From contig CAJQJX010000035.1 in the NCBI GenBank assembly GCA_905478795.1, positions 1-42,312 on the forward strand: DNA of 42,312 nucleotides. Reading direction: 5' to 3'. Made by a program: the position numbers and the translations under genes. The stretch comes from an uncultured Flavobacteriales bacterium. GTDB taxonomy: Bacteria > Bacteroidota > Bacteroidia > Flavobacteriales_D > Sanyastnellaceae. How positions within the stretch are numbered: the first letter of the stretch is position 1; every line of letters begins with the position of its first letter. Positions 18,101-25,425 of the stretch are shown one piece after another. The notes beneath the pieces were generated by a model. It saw nothing but the letters and a program-made list of their open reading frames with translations, was not told the origin of the DNA and did not search any database.

Positions 18101-21100
18101 GGCTCATCAAATGCATCGCAGATGTTGTCGCCATCGGTATCTTCTAAACACTGACCAGCGCAATCATATTCTGGCTGCGCATAGATGCACGTGCCGTCTT
18201 CGATCGTGACCTCTGCAGAATAATTGCACGCCGTCACATCGGAACAACCCGCGCAACTGGCAAAGTCACAAGATCCGTCGTTGAACGTTGCATCTGCATC
18301 ATAGTTGCAAGCCGCAGCAATCGTACAGCCACCACAGCTCAAGTACTCGCAAGACCCGTCGTCCAATGATGCTTGCTGGTCCAGGTTACAGGCGTCGGGA
18401 TCGGTGCAGCCCGCAGGCTCAATCTCGTCGCACAACCCGTTGCCATTGACATCGTTTAAACAACCTCCATCGCAATCCACATAGCCTACGCCGTACAAGT
18501 CTTCTGGATAAAGACAGGTAATGGCCAATGTCGCGTCGGCATCGTAGTTGCACGCGTCTTCTTCCAGACAGCCCGCACAAGAGGCGAACTCACAGTCGTT
18601 ATCCGGGTCACCAAAGTTGCAAGCGAACGGCAAGTCACAGCCGGCCTCATTGACCAATGGCGGGTTGCCTCCATAGAGGCAGCCTTCCACCAAGAACGAG
18701 GAAATGTTGGGGTCATAATTGTCCGCAGCGGGGTCACCACAGCAAGAAGTGAATTCACAGACATCTACGCTTAGAATCGAAGCCGTAGGGTCATAGTTAC
18801 ACGCGATCGTAATCATACAACCTGCGCAAGACAGGTACTCACACGAACCATCCTCAAAGTTGGCCCCCACCGTAAAGTTGCAGGCACCGTTGTCAGTACA
18901 TCCAGCATACAAGCAACTGCCATCGTTGAAGGTCACCTGGGCCTCATAATTGACAGCCGTCGGGTCGGCACATCCACCGAACTCACAGGAGCCGTCATCG
19001 GTCAAGGCCGTGGCCGAGAAATTGTCGGCTGCAGCATCGGTGCATCCTACACAAGAACTCCACTCACACGAGCCGTTGTTCTCCGTGGCATTGACGTCAT
19101 AATTACAAGCCGACGGAGCGGTACAACCGGGCACCTCGAAGGGATCGCAGACCCCGTCTCCATCGTAGTCGGAGATGCAGTACCCCAAGCAGTTGTATTC
19201 TGCGGCAGGGTAAGTGCAGGTTCCATCGTCCGTGTCGGCTCCAGCGTCAAAATTGCAGGCATCAGGGTCCACACAACCCGCATACAAACAGCTTCCATCA
19301 TCCAAGGAAGCATTGCTGTCGTAATTGTAAGCCTCCTGATCGGTGCAGCCTCCATATGAACAGCTTCCGTCATCGACGTTCGCTCCTGGCGCGAAGTTGT
19401 CGGCCGCAGCATCCGTACATCCCAAGTACTCACAATCTCCACTGGGCAGCGTGGCCGTCGCATCATAGTTGTCGGCCGTAGGGTCAGTACAACCTGCGCA
19501 AGCCGTGTAGTCACACACCACACCGCCGTCGGTAGCATCGGGATTGTAGTTACACGCACCGGGCACCAAGCAGCCTGCAATCTCGTCGGGGTTGCACACC
19601 TGGTCACCGTCGGTATCCAAGAGGCAATCGCCGTTACAGTCTACACTGGAAGAAGCCGGGTAGACACAGGATCCATCGTCGGTATTGGCAGTCGCAGTGA
19701 AGTTACAGGCGCCTTCATCCGTGCAACCGAGGTAGGCACAACTGCCGTCATCGGTATTGGCCCCGGCATCGTAATTCGAAGCGGATTCATCCAAACAACC
19801 CAAGTAGATACAGTTTGAATCTGCGTTGGCCTGAGGGTCGAAGTTGTCAGCCGCTGGGTCCGTACAGCCAGAGAAGACACACGACCCATCATTCGTGTTG
19901 GCACTGGCGTCGTAGTTGTCCGCGGCAGGGTTCACACAGCCGAGATAAATACAGTTGGTGTCCACGTTTGCCTGGGCATCGTAGTTGTCGGCCTCGGGGT
20001 CGGTACAACCGCTAAACAAACAACTGTCATCTTCAACGTTGGCCTGCCCGTCGTAGTTGTCGGCCGCAGGGTTCGTACATCCCAAGTATTCGCACAGGTC
20101 ATCGTTGACGATGAGCGCATTGCTGTCGTAGTTGTCCGCCTCAGGGTCAGAACAACCCGCGCAGCTCAAGTAATCACAAGAACCGTCATCGTCTGTCGCA
20201 CCGGCGTAATTACAGGCCATAAAGTCGGTACAGCCGGGAATCTCAAAGGCATCGCAAATGCCATCTTCATCGATGTCACTGATACAGTCGCCGTTGCAAT
20301 CGTAATCGGCATAATCGTAGAGGTCAATGGGGTACGTGCAACTGCCATCGTCGGTCAAAGCCAACGCATCGTAGTTACAAGCTGTCGCATCCGTACATCC
20401 AAGAAACTCGCACGATCCATTGTTGAACGTGGCGTCGGGGTTGTAGTTCGTCGCCGATGCATCTGTACAACCGGGCACCACACAAGAACCATCGTCAATG
20501 GACGCCAGCGGATCATAGTTGCTGGCATCAACATTTGTGCAGCCCGCAAAAATGCAGCTTCCATCGTTGTCGGTTGCTTCGGGATTGTAATTCTCCGCTC
20601 CGGAAATTGTACAGCCAAGGATCACACATGACCCGTCGTCAAAGTTGGCGGCTGGATCGTAATTGCTCGCAAAAGGGTGAGTACATCCGAAGAAAATACA
20701 GGAGCCATCATCGCTGTTGGCGGTAGGATCGTAATTGAATCCATCTGGATCTGTACATCCACTGAAGAGGCAAGAACCATCGTCCACATTGGAGGCACTG
20801 TCGTAATTGTCTGCTGCGGCATCGGTACACCCGGCCGTTTCACATGATCCATCATCATAAACTGCCGTGGAATCATAATTGTCGGCCGTCTCGTCCAAGC
20901 ACCCGCAGGCAGGCCCTTCCTCGCCTTCCAAATCAGCGGAAGAGAAGCTGGCCGTTACGCGCACATCATTGGCGCCATTGCCCTCAAGGAAGACCTGGTA
21001 ATTCAAAACACCCGTCAATTCGCCTGCCGTCGTGAACTGCCCCAACAACACCTCGAGGTCATCCCCTGCAATGCCATTGTTGTAAACGTTCGTGACAAAC

Positions 21101-24100
21101 CAAGCGCCTCCAGTAGGGTCATTCATGAGAATTTCTCCTCCTGCATCAAAACCAATGACCCAGTTTTGGCCAGGGCTTTGGGCACTTTGAATGTCCCCTT
21201 CTCCCGCAGCCGAATTGGCTGTGCTTTCAATGCCGATGGTCACCCATGAATCGTAAGCCAAATCGGGAAAACTGGGCAACAACAATGGGTTGACACCATT
21301 GGCAAACGTTCCGCCAAACAAGTCCTGATAGAATGGCGCCGTAGAGGACACCTGCAGTGGCAACTCATCGTTGCCGTATACACTGGACAGCATGTCATCG
21401 ACATGGTTCAACTTGGCCGTCAAACGCCATGTTGTCATACCCGCCAAAGGCCCCGTAGAATGGTCCATCACACGGGAGAGCTCCAGGCCATAACCCGCCT
21501 CATTGGTCTCGTATTCAAAGGAATCCAATCCGGCAGGCCCCTCCTCTGAGCACGAGCAGTATTCACAACTGCCGTCGTCCTCGGTCATGTTGGCGTTGTA
21601 GTTACACGCCAATGCATCGGTACAGCCGCTGAACTCGTCCTCGTCACACACCCCGTCTCCATCCTCATCATTGAGACAGTTGCCGTCACAATCGACGTAG
21701 ACAACATTCGGATAAAAACAGGAACCGTCTTCGACATCCGCATCGGCGTCGTAGTTGCAGGCGCCGGGATCCATACAACCTCCAAAGAGGCAGGAACCGT
21801 CATCTTCATTGGCGATGACATCAAAATTCACCGCAGTGTTATCGGTACAACCCGGGTAGATACAAGAGCCGTCCTCTTGATTGGCGCCGCTGTCGTAGTT
21901 CGATGCCGCAGCATCCGTACAGCCGGCATACAAACAAGTGCCGTTGTCCACATCGGCAGAGTCGTCATAGTTGACCGCATTGGGGTCAATACAACCACCA
22001 TATTGACAGCTTCCATCGTCCACGTTGGCCGATGAATCATAATTCAGGGCATCGCTGTCCAAGCATCCGGGGAAGAGACACGTTCCATCATTGAGGTTGG
22101 CATCTGGATCAAAGTTTGAAGCACCGGAATCGGTACAACCCGGATAGAGGCAGCTGCCGTCATCTGTATTCGCACCCGCATCGTAGTTAGAAGCGGTGAC
22201 GTCCAAGCAACCTTCGAGGATACAAGAGCCGTCGTCATCGTTGGCTGTCGCATCATAGTTCGCCGCATCGGGGTTCGTACAACCGGGGAACAGGCAGCTT
22301 CCATCGTCCACGTTGGCCGTTGGATCAAAGTTGGATGCTACCGGAACCGTGCAACCGAGGTACTCACAAGTCCCGTCGTTTTGGTTGGCACTGGGGTCAA
22401 AGTTGTCCGCGCTAGAATCTGTGCAACCCAAGTACATACATCCGCCATCATCGACGTTTGCTGTAGGGTCAAAGTTGTCGGCCTCAGGGTCGATACAGCC
22501 ATAATAAATACAGCTGCCGTCATCCGTGTTGGCGGTGGGGTCATAGTTGGCCGCATCGCTGTACGTGCAACCCGAGAGGATACAGGACCCATCATTCTGG
22601 TTGGCTTCAGGGTCGTAGTTGTCGGCCTCGACATTGGTACAGCCAGGCACAATACAGGAACCATCATCTGTATTGGCATCGCTGTCATAATTGAGTCCAT
22701 TGGGATTGGTACAGCCCAAGAATTGGCAAGTGCCATCTTCAAATTCTGCTGTCTCATCGTAGTTGTCGGCCGTGACATCGGTACAACCGCAGTTGTTTCC
22801 GCCATCACCACCGGTGCCCACTACTGCTGTCAGTTCCGGCTGACCGAGCCCTTCTGTGGTGAACGTAAAGGACGCACGCTCCTCATTGGATCCATCGCCA
22901 AGCGGGAAAATTTGCACGGGCAAGCTGCCCGACACCACACCAGAGGTGGTGAACTGAGCCACCAATACCCGAAGGTCTCCATCGGGAACACCGTTCAGGT
23001 TTGAAGACGTAACAAACCAAGCACCGCCGACGGCATCATCCATGCGCAACTCCCCTCCTGCATCAAACGATGCCACCCAATTCTGGCCTGGGCTTTGAGC
23101 ACTCTGGATGTTGCTGTAACCCGGTGGAGGTGTCCCATCCAGACCGATGGTCACCCAACTGTCGAAAGCAACACTGGGGAAAGCAGGCAACAGCAAAGCG
23201 TTAATGCCGGTTCCATAGGTGCTGCCGATGGGGTCTTGATAGAAATCCTCGGTGGACTGAATCACCATCGGGTTCAAACTGTTGCCAAAGCAAGAGCTCA
23301 GCAAATCAGAAGCCGAATTCGCCACCACATACAAGCGGAACGTAGACATTCCAGTTAAAGCACCTGTCGTGTGGTTGGCCACCCATTCCACATCGAGTGC
23401 ATAGCCCACGGTATCATCCGTAAACGTCATCACGGTGAGTGTATCGCCGGCTACCCAAGTAGTATCGCCGCCTGTACCCGCGCACGAACAATAATCACAG
23501 GTCCCGTCATCTTCGGTCGCCGTCACATCGAAATTGCATGCATTGGCATCATTGCAACCATCGACTTCGTCTTCATCGCATACCCCATCTGAGTCAGCGT
23601 CATTGAGACAAAGCCCGTCGCAGTCTAAATAATCAACCCCCCATGTGGCTGGAGCATCCAAGCAACTGCCATCATCGGTGTCGGCTGAACTGTCGTAGTT
23701 ACAGGCCTCAGCATCGGTGCAACCCGGGTAGAAACAAGACCCATCATCGGTATTGGCCTGCGGGTCATAGTTAGCGGCAGTGGCGTCGGTACAACCCGTG
23801 TACAAACAACTGCCGTCATCGTCATTCGCCGAGGCATCATAGTTGGCGGCCGAAGCATCGGTACAACCGGGATACAAACAGCTTCCATTGTCTATCTGCG
23901 CATTGGCGTCATAGTTGCTGGCCAAAGGGTCGGTACACCCAGAAAAAATGCAACTTCCGTCGTCAAATTCAGCAGTAGGATCATAATTGGTCGCGTCTTG
24001 ATCATTGCAACCTCCAGCGCCCACAATAATGGTTCCCACCATCCCTAAAGAAGCCTGGTTAGATACCGAAGAATTGTAGTCGTAAACACCGGGAACGGTA

Positions 24101-25275
24101 AATGTGAAGGAGCCCAAGCAGGTTCCTTCCGTAGAGCCCAAAACAGCAGGAATACTGAACGGCTGTGGGTTGTCAAATGGCAAGCCCGTCAGCTGATCCG
24201 TCGTGGCATTGACGTTGTGCAATCCCCCCACATTGACCCATACCACTGTGGCCCCCACGTCCAGGTTGAGCAGGCTGGGTTCAAAATCAAAACTGCTGGC
24301 TTCGACCACCGCATCGGCTTCGAGGTTACAGGCATTGAAGTAGATACAGGAGTTGTCTTCTTCTGTGGCATTGGAATCATAATTCCAGGCTGTCTGATCG
24401 GTACAGCCGTCCACTTCTTCTTCGTCACAAAAGCCATCACCATCGGCATCGGAAATGCAATCGCCGGCACAATCGCGAAATGGATCTGCAAAAACACAGG
24501 AGCCATCATCGTCGTTGGCCTCCAGGTCATAGTTACAAGCCACCGGATCGGTGCACCCTCCATAGAGACAAGACCCATCATCTTCTGCTGCCCCGGAATT
24601 GTAGTTGTCGGCATTGGGGTCCGTACATCCCGCTGCTCCAGAACCATCGGTCCCTTCAAAACTCAAGTGAAACCTCAAATCCGAAGACCCTACCCCATTC
24701 TCAAATACTTGAACCAACAATGTGCCCGATATCTCTCCGTCTGTTGTCACCTGTGCCAGCAACACCTTCAAATCGTCGCCCGCAAGACCATTCGAGTAAT
24801 TCTGTGTCACGAACCACGCCCCTCCAGTAGCATCGTCCATCACCAAATTGCCACCCGACTCAAAGCCCAATACCCATGCTTGGGTGGGACTCTCAACCGT
24901 ACTGATCTCACCTTCATTGGCAGCGCCATTGGGTTGCTGCGAAATGCCCACCGTTACCCAAGTGTCATATTCCAATTCAGGAAAGAACCCAAAAAGGAGC
25001 GGATTCACCGCGTTGGGGGTGGCAGCACCCAGGGCATCCTGATAGAAGGTCGTCGTCGTGGAGAGGTCCATCGGGAAGATGGCGTCTCCACTCACAGCCG
25101 ATACAATGTCGTCCGCGTTGACGCAGTCCATGTAGATTCGATAGGTGGTCTGACCAGCCAAAGGACCGGTATCGTGTTCCGCGAAGACTTCCACGGAAAG
25201 ACCATAAGAGGGAGCTTGACCGTGCGCAAATGCAGCACTGACAAGGCAAAAGAGGAGTGTATACAGACGGTTCAT
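12103..25275 (-). CDS. Giant secreted Cys/Asp-rich repeat protein (4390 residues)
   Basis: The start at 25275 gives MNRLYTLLFCLVSAAFAHGQ, a clear signal peptide; an ATG eight codons upstream would spoil it. By hand count there are about 113 units of about 24 residues following GCTDPxAxNYDxxAxxDDGSCxYx. Five copies of a roughly 190-residue domain interrupt them (YGLELxR...LAGxTTYR...YDSWVTIG...PGQNW...GGAWFVT...LLxQFTT). One cupredoxin-like domain follows unit 3. Twelve inserts read roughly DCxGxCLNDxDGDGVCDEDE, calcium-loop sequences of thrombospondin-3 type. Seven units late in the protein are 27 residues long with xLEYD in place of ADNYD. The protein ends in two dockerin-like segments rather than a recognisable T9SS tail. 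The acidic repeats and paired cysteines suggest a rigid, calcium-dependent, disulfide-locked surface fibre; adhesion is a guess. It converges on the T9SS operon. Confidence 0.93.
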   Translation of the reverse strand: MNRLYTLLFCLVSAAFAHGQAPSYGLSVEVFAEHDTGPLAGQTTYRIYMDCVNADDIVSAVSGDAIFPMDLSTTTTFYQDALGAATPNAVNPLLFGFFPELEYDTWVTVGISQQPNGAANEGEISTVESPTQAWVLGFESGGNLVMDDATGGAWFVTQNYSNGLAGDDLKVLLAQVTTDGEISGTLLVQVFENGVGSSDLRFHLSFEGTDGSGAAGCTDPNADNYNSGAAEDDGSCLYGGCTDPVACNYDLEANDDDGSCVFADPFRDCAGDCISDADGDGFCDEEEVDGCTDQTAWNYDSNATEEDNSCIYFNACNLEADAVVEASSFDFEPSLLNLDVGATVVWVNVGGLHNVNATTDQLTGLPFDNPQPFSIPAVLGSTEGTCLGSFTFTVPGVYDYNSSVSNQASLGMVGTIIVGAGGCNDQDATNYDPTAEFDDGSCIFSGCTDPLASNYDANAQIDNGSCLYPGCTDASAANYDASANDDDGSCLYTGCTDATAANYDPQANTDDGSCFYPGCTDAEACNYDSSADTDDGSCLDAPATWGVDYLDCDGLCLNDADSDGVCDEDEVDGCNDANACNFDVTATEDDGTCDYCSCAGTGGDTTWVAGDTLTVMTFTDDTVGYALDVEWVANHTTGALTGMSTFRLYVVANSASDLLSSCFGNSLNPMVIQSTEDFYQDPIGSTYGTGINALLLPAFPSVAFDSWVTIGLDGTPPPGYSNIQSAQSPGQNWVASFDAGGELRMDDAVGGAWFVTSSNLNGVPDGDLRVLVAQFTTSGVVSGSLPVQIFPLGDGSNEERASFTFTTEGLGQPELTAVVGTGGDGGNNCGCTDVTADNYDETAEFEDGTCQFLGCTNPNGLNYDSDANTDDGSCIVPGCTNVEADNYDPEANQNDGSCILSGCTYSDAANYDPTANTDDGSCIYYGCIDPEADNFDPTANVDDGGCMYLGCTDSSADNFDPSANQNDGTCEYLGCTVPVASNFDPTANVDDGSCLFPGCTNPDAANYDATANDDDGSCILEGCLDVTASNYDAGANTDDGSCLYPGCTDSGASNFDPDANLNDGTCLFPGCLDSDALNYDSSANVDDGSCQYGGCIDPNAVNYDDSADVDNGTCLYAGCTDAAASNYDSGANQEDGSCIYPGCTDNTAVNFDVIANEDDGSCLFGGCMDPGACNYDADADVEDGSCFYPNVVYVDCDGNCLNDEDGDGVCDEDEFSGCTDALACNYNANMTEDDGSCEYCSCSEEGPAGLDSFEYETNEAGYGLELSRVMDHSTGPLAGMTTWRLTAKLNHVDDMLSSVYGNDELPLQVSSTAPFYQDLFGGTFANGVNPLLLPSFPDLAYDSWVTIGIESTANSAAGEGDIQSAQSPGQNWVIGFDAGGEILMNDPTGGAWFVTNVYNNGIAGDDLEVLLGQFTTAGELTGVLNYQVFLEGNGANDVRVTASFSSADLEGEEGPACGCLDETADNYDSTAVYDDGSCETAGCTDAAADNYDSASNVDDGSCLFSGCTDPDGFNYDPTANSDDGSCIFFGCTHPFASNYDPAANFDDGSCVILGCTISGAENYNPEATDNDGSCIFAGCTNVDASNYDPLASIDDGSCVVPGCTDASATNYNPDATFNNGSCEFLGCTDATACNYDALALTDDGSCTYPIDLYDYADYDCNGDCISDIDEDGICDAFEIPGCTDFMACNYAGATDDDGSCDYLSCAGCSDPEADNYDSNALIVNDDLCEYLGCTNPAADNYDGQANVEDDSCLFSGCTDPEADNYDAQANVDTNCIYLGCVNPAADNYDASANTNDGSCVFSGCTDPAADNFDPQANADSNCIYLGCLDESASNYDAGANTDDGSCAYLGCTDEGACNFTATANTDDGSCVYPASSSVDCNGDCLLDTDGDQVCNPDEIAGCLVPGACNYNPDATDGGVVCDYTACAGCTDPTADNYDATATLPSGDCEYLGCTDAAADNFAPGANVDDGSCSYGGCTDQEAYNYDSNASLDDGSCLYAGCVDPDACNFDAGADTDDGTCTYPAAEYNCLGYCISDYDGDGVCDPFEVPGCTAPSACNYDVNATENNGSCEWSSCVGCTDAAADNFSATALTDDGSCEFGGCADPTAVNYEAQVTFNDGSCLYAGCTDNGACNFTVGANFEDGSCEYLSCAGCMITIACNYDPTASILSVDVCEFTSCCGDPAADNYDPNISSFLVEGCLYGGNPPLVNEAGCDLPFACNFGDPDNDCEFASCAGCLEEDACNYDADATLAITCLYPEDLYGVGYVDCDGGCLNDVNGNGLCDEIEPAGCTDPDACNLDQQASLDDGSCEYLSCGGCTIAAACNYDADATFNDGSCDFASCAGCSDVTACNYSAEVTIEDGTCIYAQPEYDCAGQCLEDTDGDNICDAFDEPVFGCDDASACNFDALATDNDGSCDYCSCFVTSSDTEGYGVDVEVYAVDGVAGFTTYRIYATTVSSDDFVSAVTGFSGVPLEVQTTGTFFQSSIGGVTPSGISDLLLGFVPDLAYDSWVTVGLERKAESALGEEDAATVSGVSPSWTVGFEDGGDIAINDGTGGGWYVLNSASNGIAGDDQRVLLGQFTTDGDLSGSLRIQVFPNGNSDMDLRYVVSFGAPNCGCTDPDALNPDLDAAYDDGSCEYPGCTDASADNYDAGADVNDGSCIYSGCTDPAADNYDPQATVFDGSCIFFGCTDPLAGNYDALANTNDGSCSYAGCTSPSAANYNPIATEDDGSCLFEGCTDANASNYESGANSDDGSCLYPGCTDLAADNYDSQANLDDGSCVLSGCTDSDAQNYNAEANNEDGSCEYPGCTDEAADNFDVEANSEDGSCLYGGCTQMGACNYDPAANDDDGSCTFPADLFGSDNVDCAGVCNNDVDGDGVCDEDELLGCTDEGACNFSADATDDDGNCESLSCSGCTDPAADNYDETATIGDDSCVISGCTYPTAANYNPEATVENGTCTFGGCTNPAAINYSVLADVDDGSCILLGCTDSDAINYDPAATLDDNTCQVYGCTNPLAVNFAANAVLDDGSCIIAGCTNPLAINYSVLATVDNGSCIVLGCTSPTADNYDPGANINDGSCVVGGCTLSFATNYDPAATYDDGSCIIYGCTNPLALNYNFFATLDNGTCLFAGCLDPQADNYNPDATFDNGDCDYLGCIDPEASNFDAGANTDDGSCLYPGCTDAEASNFDAGANTDDGSCIFLGCTDAAACNYDAGANADDGSCDFTSCLGCMDPEACDYDAEATQDDSSCTYPVDLYGVTWVDCSGSCLNDTDGDEVCDEDEVAGCTNEIAVNYDPAATDEDGSCLIEGCVDSTASNYDAGANLDDGSCIYPGCTDAEADNYDEGANSDDGSCIYYGCTDVEADNYDAGANSDDGSCIYYGCTDADADNYDGGANSDDGSCIYLGCTDAAADNFDAGANSDDGSCLYYGCTDAEADNYDAGANSDDGSCLYYGCTDALADNYDEGANSDDGSCEYFGCTDPLASNYDEGANVEDGTCTYPGCTDSFADNYDPDANLEDGTCEYLGCTDAGAINYDDFANVDDGSCLFLGCTDPEADNYDPNANFESGTCEYLGCTDPEADNYDPDANVNNGFCVFVGCTDVSAANYDPQANTNDGSCLYGGCIDPAYLEYDATADVDDGSCINLIVEGCTDENYTEFDPAANIEDGSCTTPVVLGCTDPNFLEFDPEANTYDGSCAIPVVLGCTDFGFVEFNPLANTDDGSCVTPVEVGCTDADFLEYNPSANTDDGSCLTPVVVGCLDSEACNYNSDANTAGDCEYPLDLYGVTYVDCDGACLNDGDGDGVCDEDEVAGCMDELAVNFDAAATDEDGSCLYPGCTDPLYIEYDADADVDDGTCATLVLEGCTDSAYLEYDADANVDDGSCQVLAVFGCTDALACNYSGGYNTDDGSCIYASDIYGSDLVDCFGNCLNDADGDGVCDADEVAGCTDQAACNYSPTITEDDGSCEYCSCYEPEVIPGPDSLYFESDSAGYGLELVRVAQHTSGDLAGQTTYRLFIKGQSPADKLSSVFGNGDLPLNINTSTSWYQDPVGSNYGSSINPLLFGIIPSLPYDSWVTIGIEQVPNTALGEAEVQGVSSPGQNWLAAFSAGGGIDIDDVTGGAWFVTNDATNGIAGDGLSMLVAQFTTDGVISGTLNFQLFLNGDVDTDIRPTVSFSSEGMESSLFSYCGCTQEGAENYDPNAVHDDGSCLSGPGCTYANAANYDVNAGYDDGSCQFSGCTVDYYRNYTTYATVDDGSCSDAPPCPDSNGDGMIGALEITDLLVFYNTDGGGCGVFSPLTPIELGVEPCAVPGADCGDEGCTYPNAVNFDPGALNDDGSCFWTGCTDPEMQNYQPLANLDDGTCVMPICWDFDFNGSVGIQDLLDLLLLFNLSCEGE
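12106..12192 (-). other. C-terminal dockerin-like, Cys-flanked segment of the giant protein
   Basis: The last 29 residues begin Cys-Trp-Asp, continue with DFNGSVGIQDLLDLLLLF and end NLSCEGE. The pattern is a degenerate calcium loop (DxNxS), then GIQDLL and a leucine run, between two cysteines. It resembles half a dockerin type I repeat and recurs in the unrelated nuclease at 42231-42312. Confidence 0.7.
12418..12504 (-). other. Internal dockerin-like segment of the giant protein
   Basis: The coded stretch starts CPDSNGDGMIGALEITDLLV and ends FYNTDGGGC. It has a full DxNxDG calcium loop, a following helix-like DLL element and flanking cysteines, as in the terminal segment about 230 bases further along the gene. 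The two together are reminiscent of the paired loops of dockerin type I modules, but they are separated by two ordinary repeat units. Confidence 0.65.
12760..13317 (-). repeat. Copy 5 of the ~190-residue domain in the giant protein
   Basis: This copy runs from YGLELVRVAQHTSG to RPTVSFSS. It has all landmark motifs: LAGQTTYRLF, SSVFGNGDLPL, YDSWVTIGIE, SSPGQNWLAAF, GGAWFVTND and LVAQFTTDGVISGTL. It contains no cysteine but is preceded by a YCSC and followed by a CGC, as are copies 2-4. Confidence 0.85.
14854..15285 (-). repeat. Homogenised 72-bp tandem array, six units
   Basis: Six consecutive 24-residue units (GCTDxxADNYDxGANSDDGSC plus three residues) occupy exactly 432 bases. They are more alike than units elsewhere in the gene, and the ANSDDGSC block is identical in all six. 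Flanking units at 14853 and below, and above 15285, diverge at once. This looks like recent duplication or gene conversion within an older repeat region. Confidence 0.85.
17446..17988 (-). repeat. Copy 4 of the ~190-residue domain in the giant protein
   Basis: This copy runs from YGVDVEVYAVDG to RYVVSFGAP. It keeps AGFTTYRIYAT, YDSWVTVGLE, SPSWTVGFEDGG, GGGWYVLN and LLGQFTTDGDLSGSL. It lacks the short HTTGPLAG-type insertion present near the start of the other four copies, so it is the most divergent. It is cysteine-free and bracketed by YCSC and CGC. Confidence 0.85.
20938..21492 (-). repeat. Copy 3 of the ~190-residue domain in the giant protein
   Basis: This copy runs from YGLELSRVMDHSTG to RVTASFSS. 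Landmarks are LAGMTTWRLTAK, SSVYGNDELPL, YDSWVTIGIE, QSPGQNWVIGFDAGG, GGAWFVTN and LLGQFTTAGELTGVL. It has no internal cysteine and the same bracketing cysteines as copies 2, 4 and 5. Confidence 0.85.
22846..23403 (-). repeat. Copy 2 of the ~190-residue domain in the giant protein
   Basis: This copy runs from YALDVEWVANHTTG to SFTFTTEG. It keeps LTGMSTFRLYV, FDSWVTIGLD, QSPGQNWVASFDAGG, GGAWFVTSS and LVAQFTTSGVVSGSL. It carries one internal cysteine (SSCFGN) where copies 3 and 5 have Val. Confidence 0.85.
24020..24330 (-). other. Degenerate cupredoxin-like domain within the giant protein
   Basis: About 104 residues with a plastocyanin/azurin-type pattern: a beta strand, then GATVVWVNVGGLHNVNA, then SFTFTVPGVYDYNSS, then LGMVGTIIVG. 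The first copper ligand His is present (LHNV) and the Met near the end is present (LGMVG). The positions of the Cys and second His in the usual YDYxCxxH loop read Ser and Gln. It probably keeps the fold without type 1 copper. Confidence 0.7.
24652..25206 (-). repeat. Copy 1 of the ~190-residue domain, right after the signal peptide
   Basis: This copy runs from YGLSVEVFAEHDTG to RFHLSFEG. It keeps LAGQTTYRIYMD, YDTWVTVGISQ, SPTQAWVLGFESGG, GGAWFVTQN and LLAQVTTDGEISGTL. It has one internal cysteine (MDC) and, unlike copies 2-5, no bracketing YCSC/CGC pair. Confidence 0.85.
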
Positions 25276-25302
25276 GTGAGCACAATCTGGGTTGGGCAAT
25301 CA

Positions 25303-25310
25303 TAAATATA
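25303..25310 (-). promoter_or_regulatory. Possible -7 box of the giant gene
   Basis: Read on the minus strand these bases are TATATTTA, one mismatch from the Bacteroidota -7 consensus TAnnTTTG. The box lies 27 bases before the chosen ATG at 25275. No clear TTG is seen at the -33 position, only a T-rich stretch about 20 bases upstream. The 25276-25425 gap holds nothing else I can name. Confidence 0.3.
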
Positions 25311-25425
25311 CCCATTAATCGATAGAAAAACGAATTTCGTCCCCAGTATTTAAGCTCAGATAGGGATTTCACCCCGATTCGTCCAAAGACAAATTCACAA
25401 AACTCCGTCTGCAGTCATCCGAAGA

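Noticed and set aside
1747-25275. Kinship between the propeller gene, the operon and the giant gene as one transcription unit
   Set aside because: They lie on opposite strands (divergent at about 3000, convergent at about 12050), so only functional, not transcriptional, linkage is possible.
12154-25305. Many open frames of 60-360 codons on either strand inside the giant gene
   Set aside because: They repeat with the 72-base period and mirror the repeat units in other frames, so they are shadows of the array.
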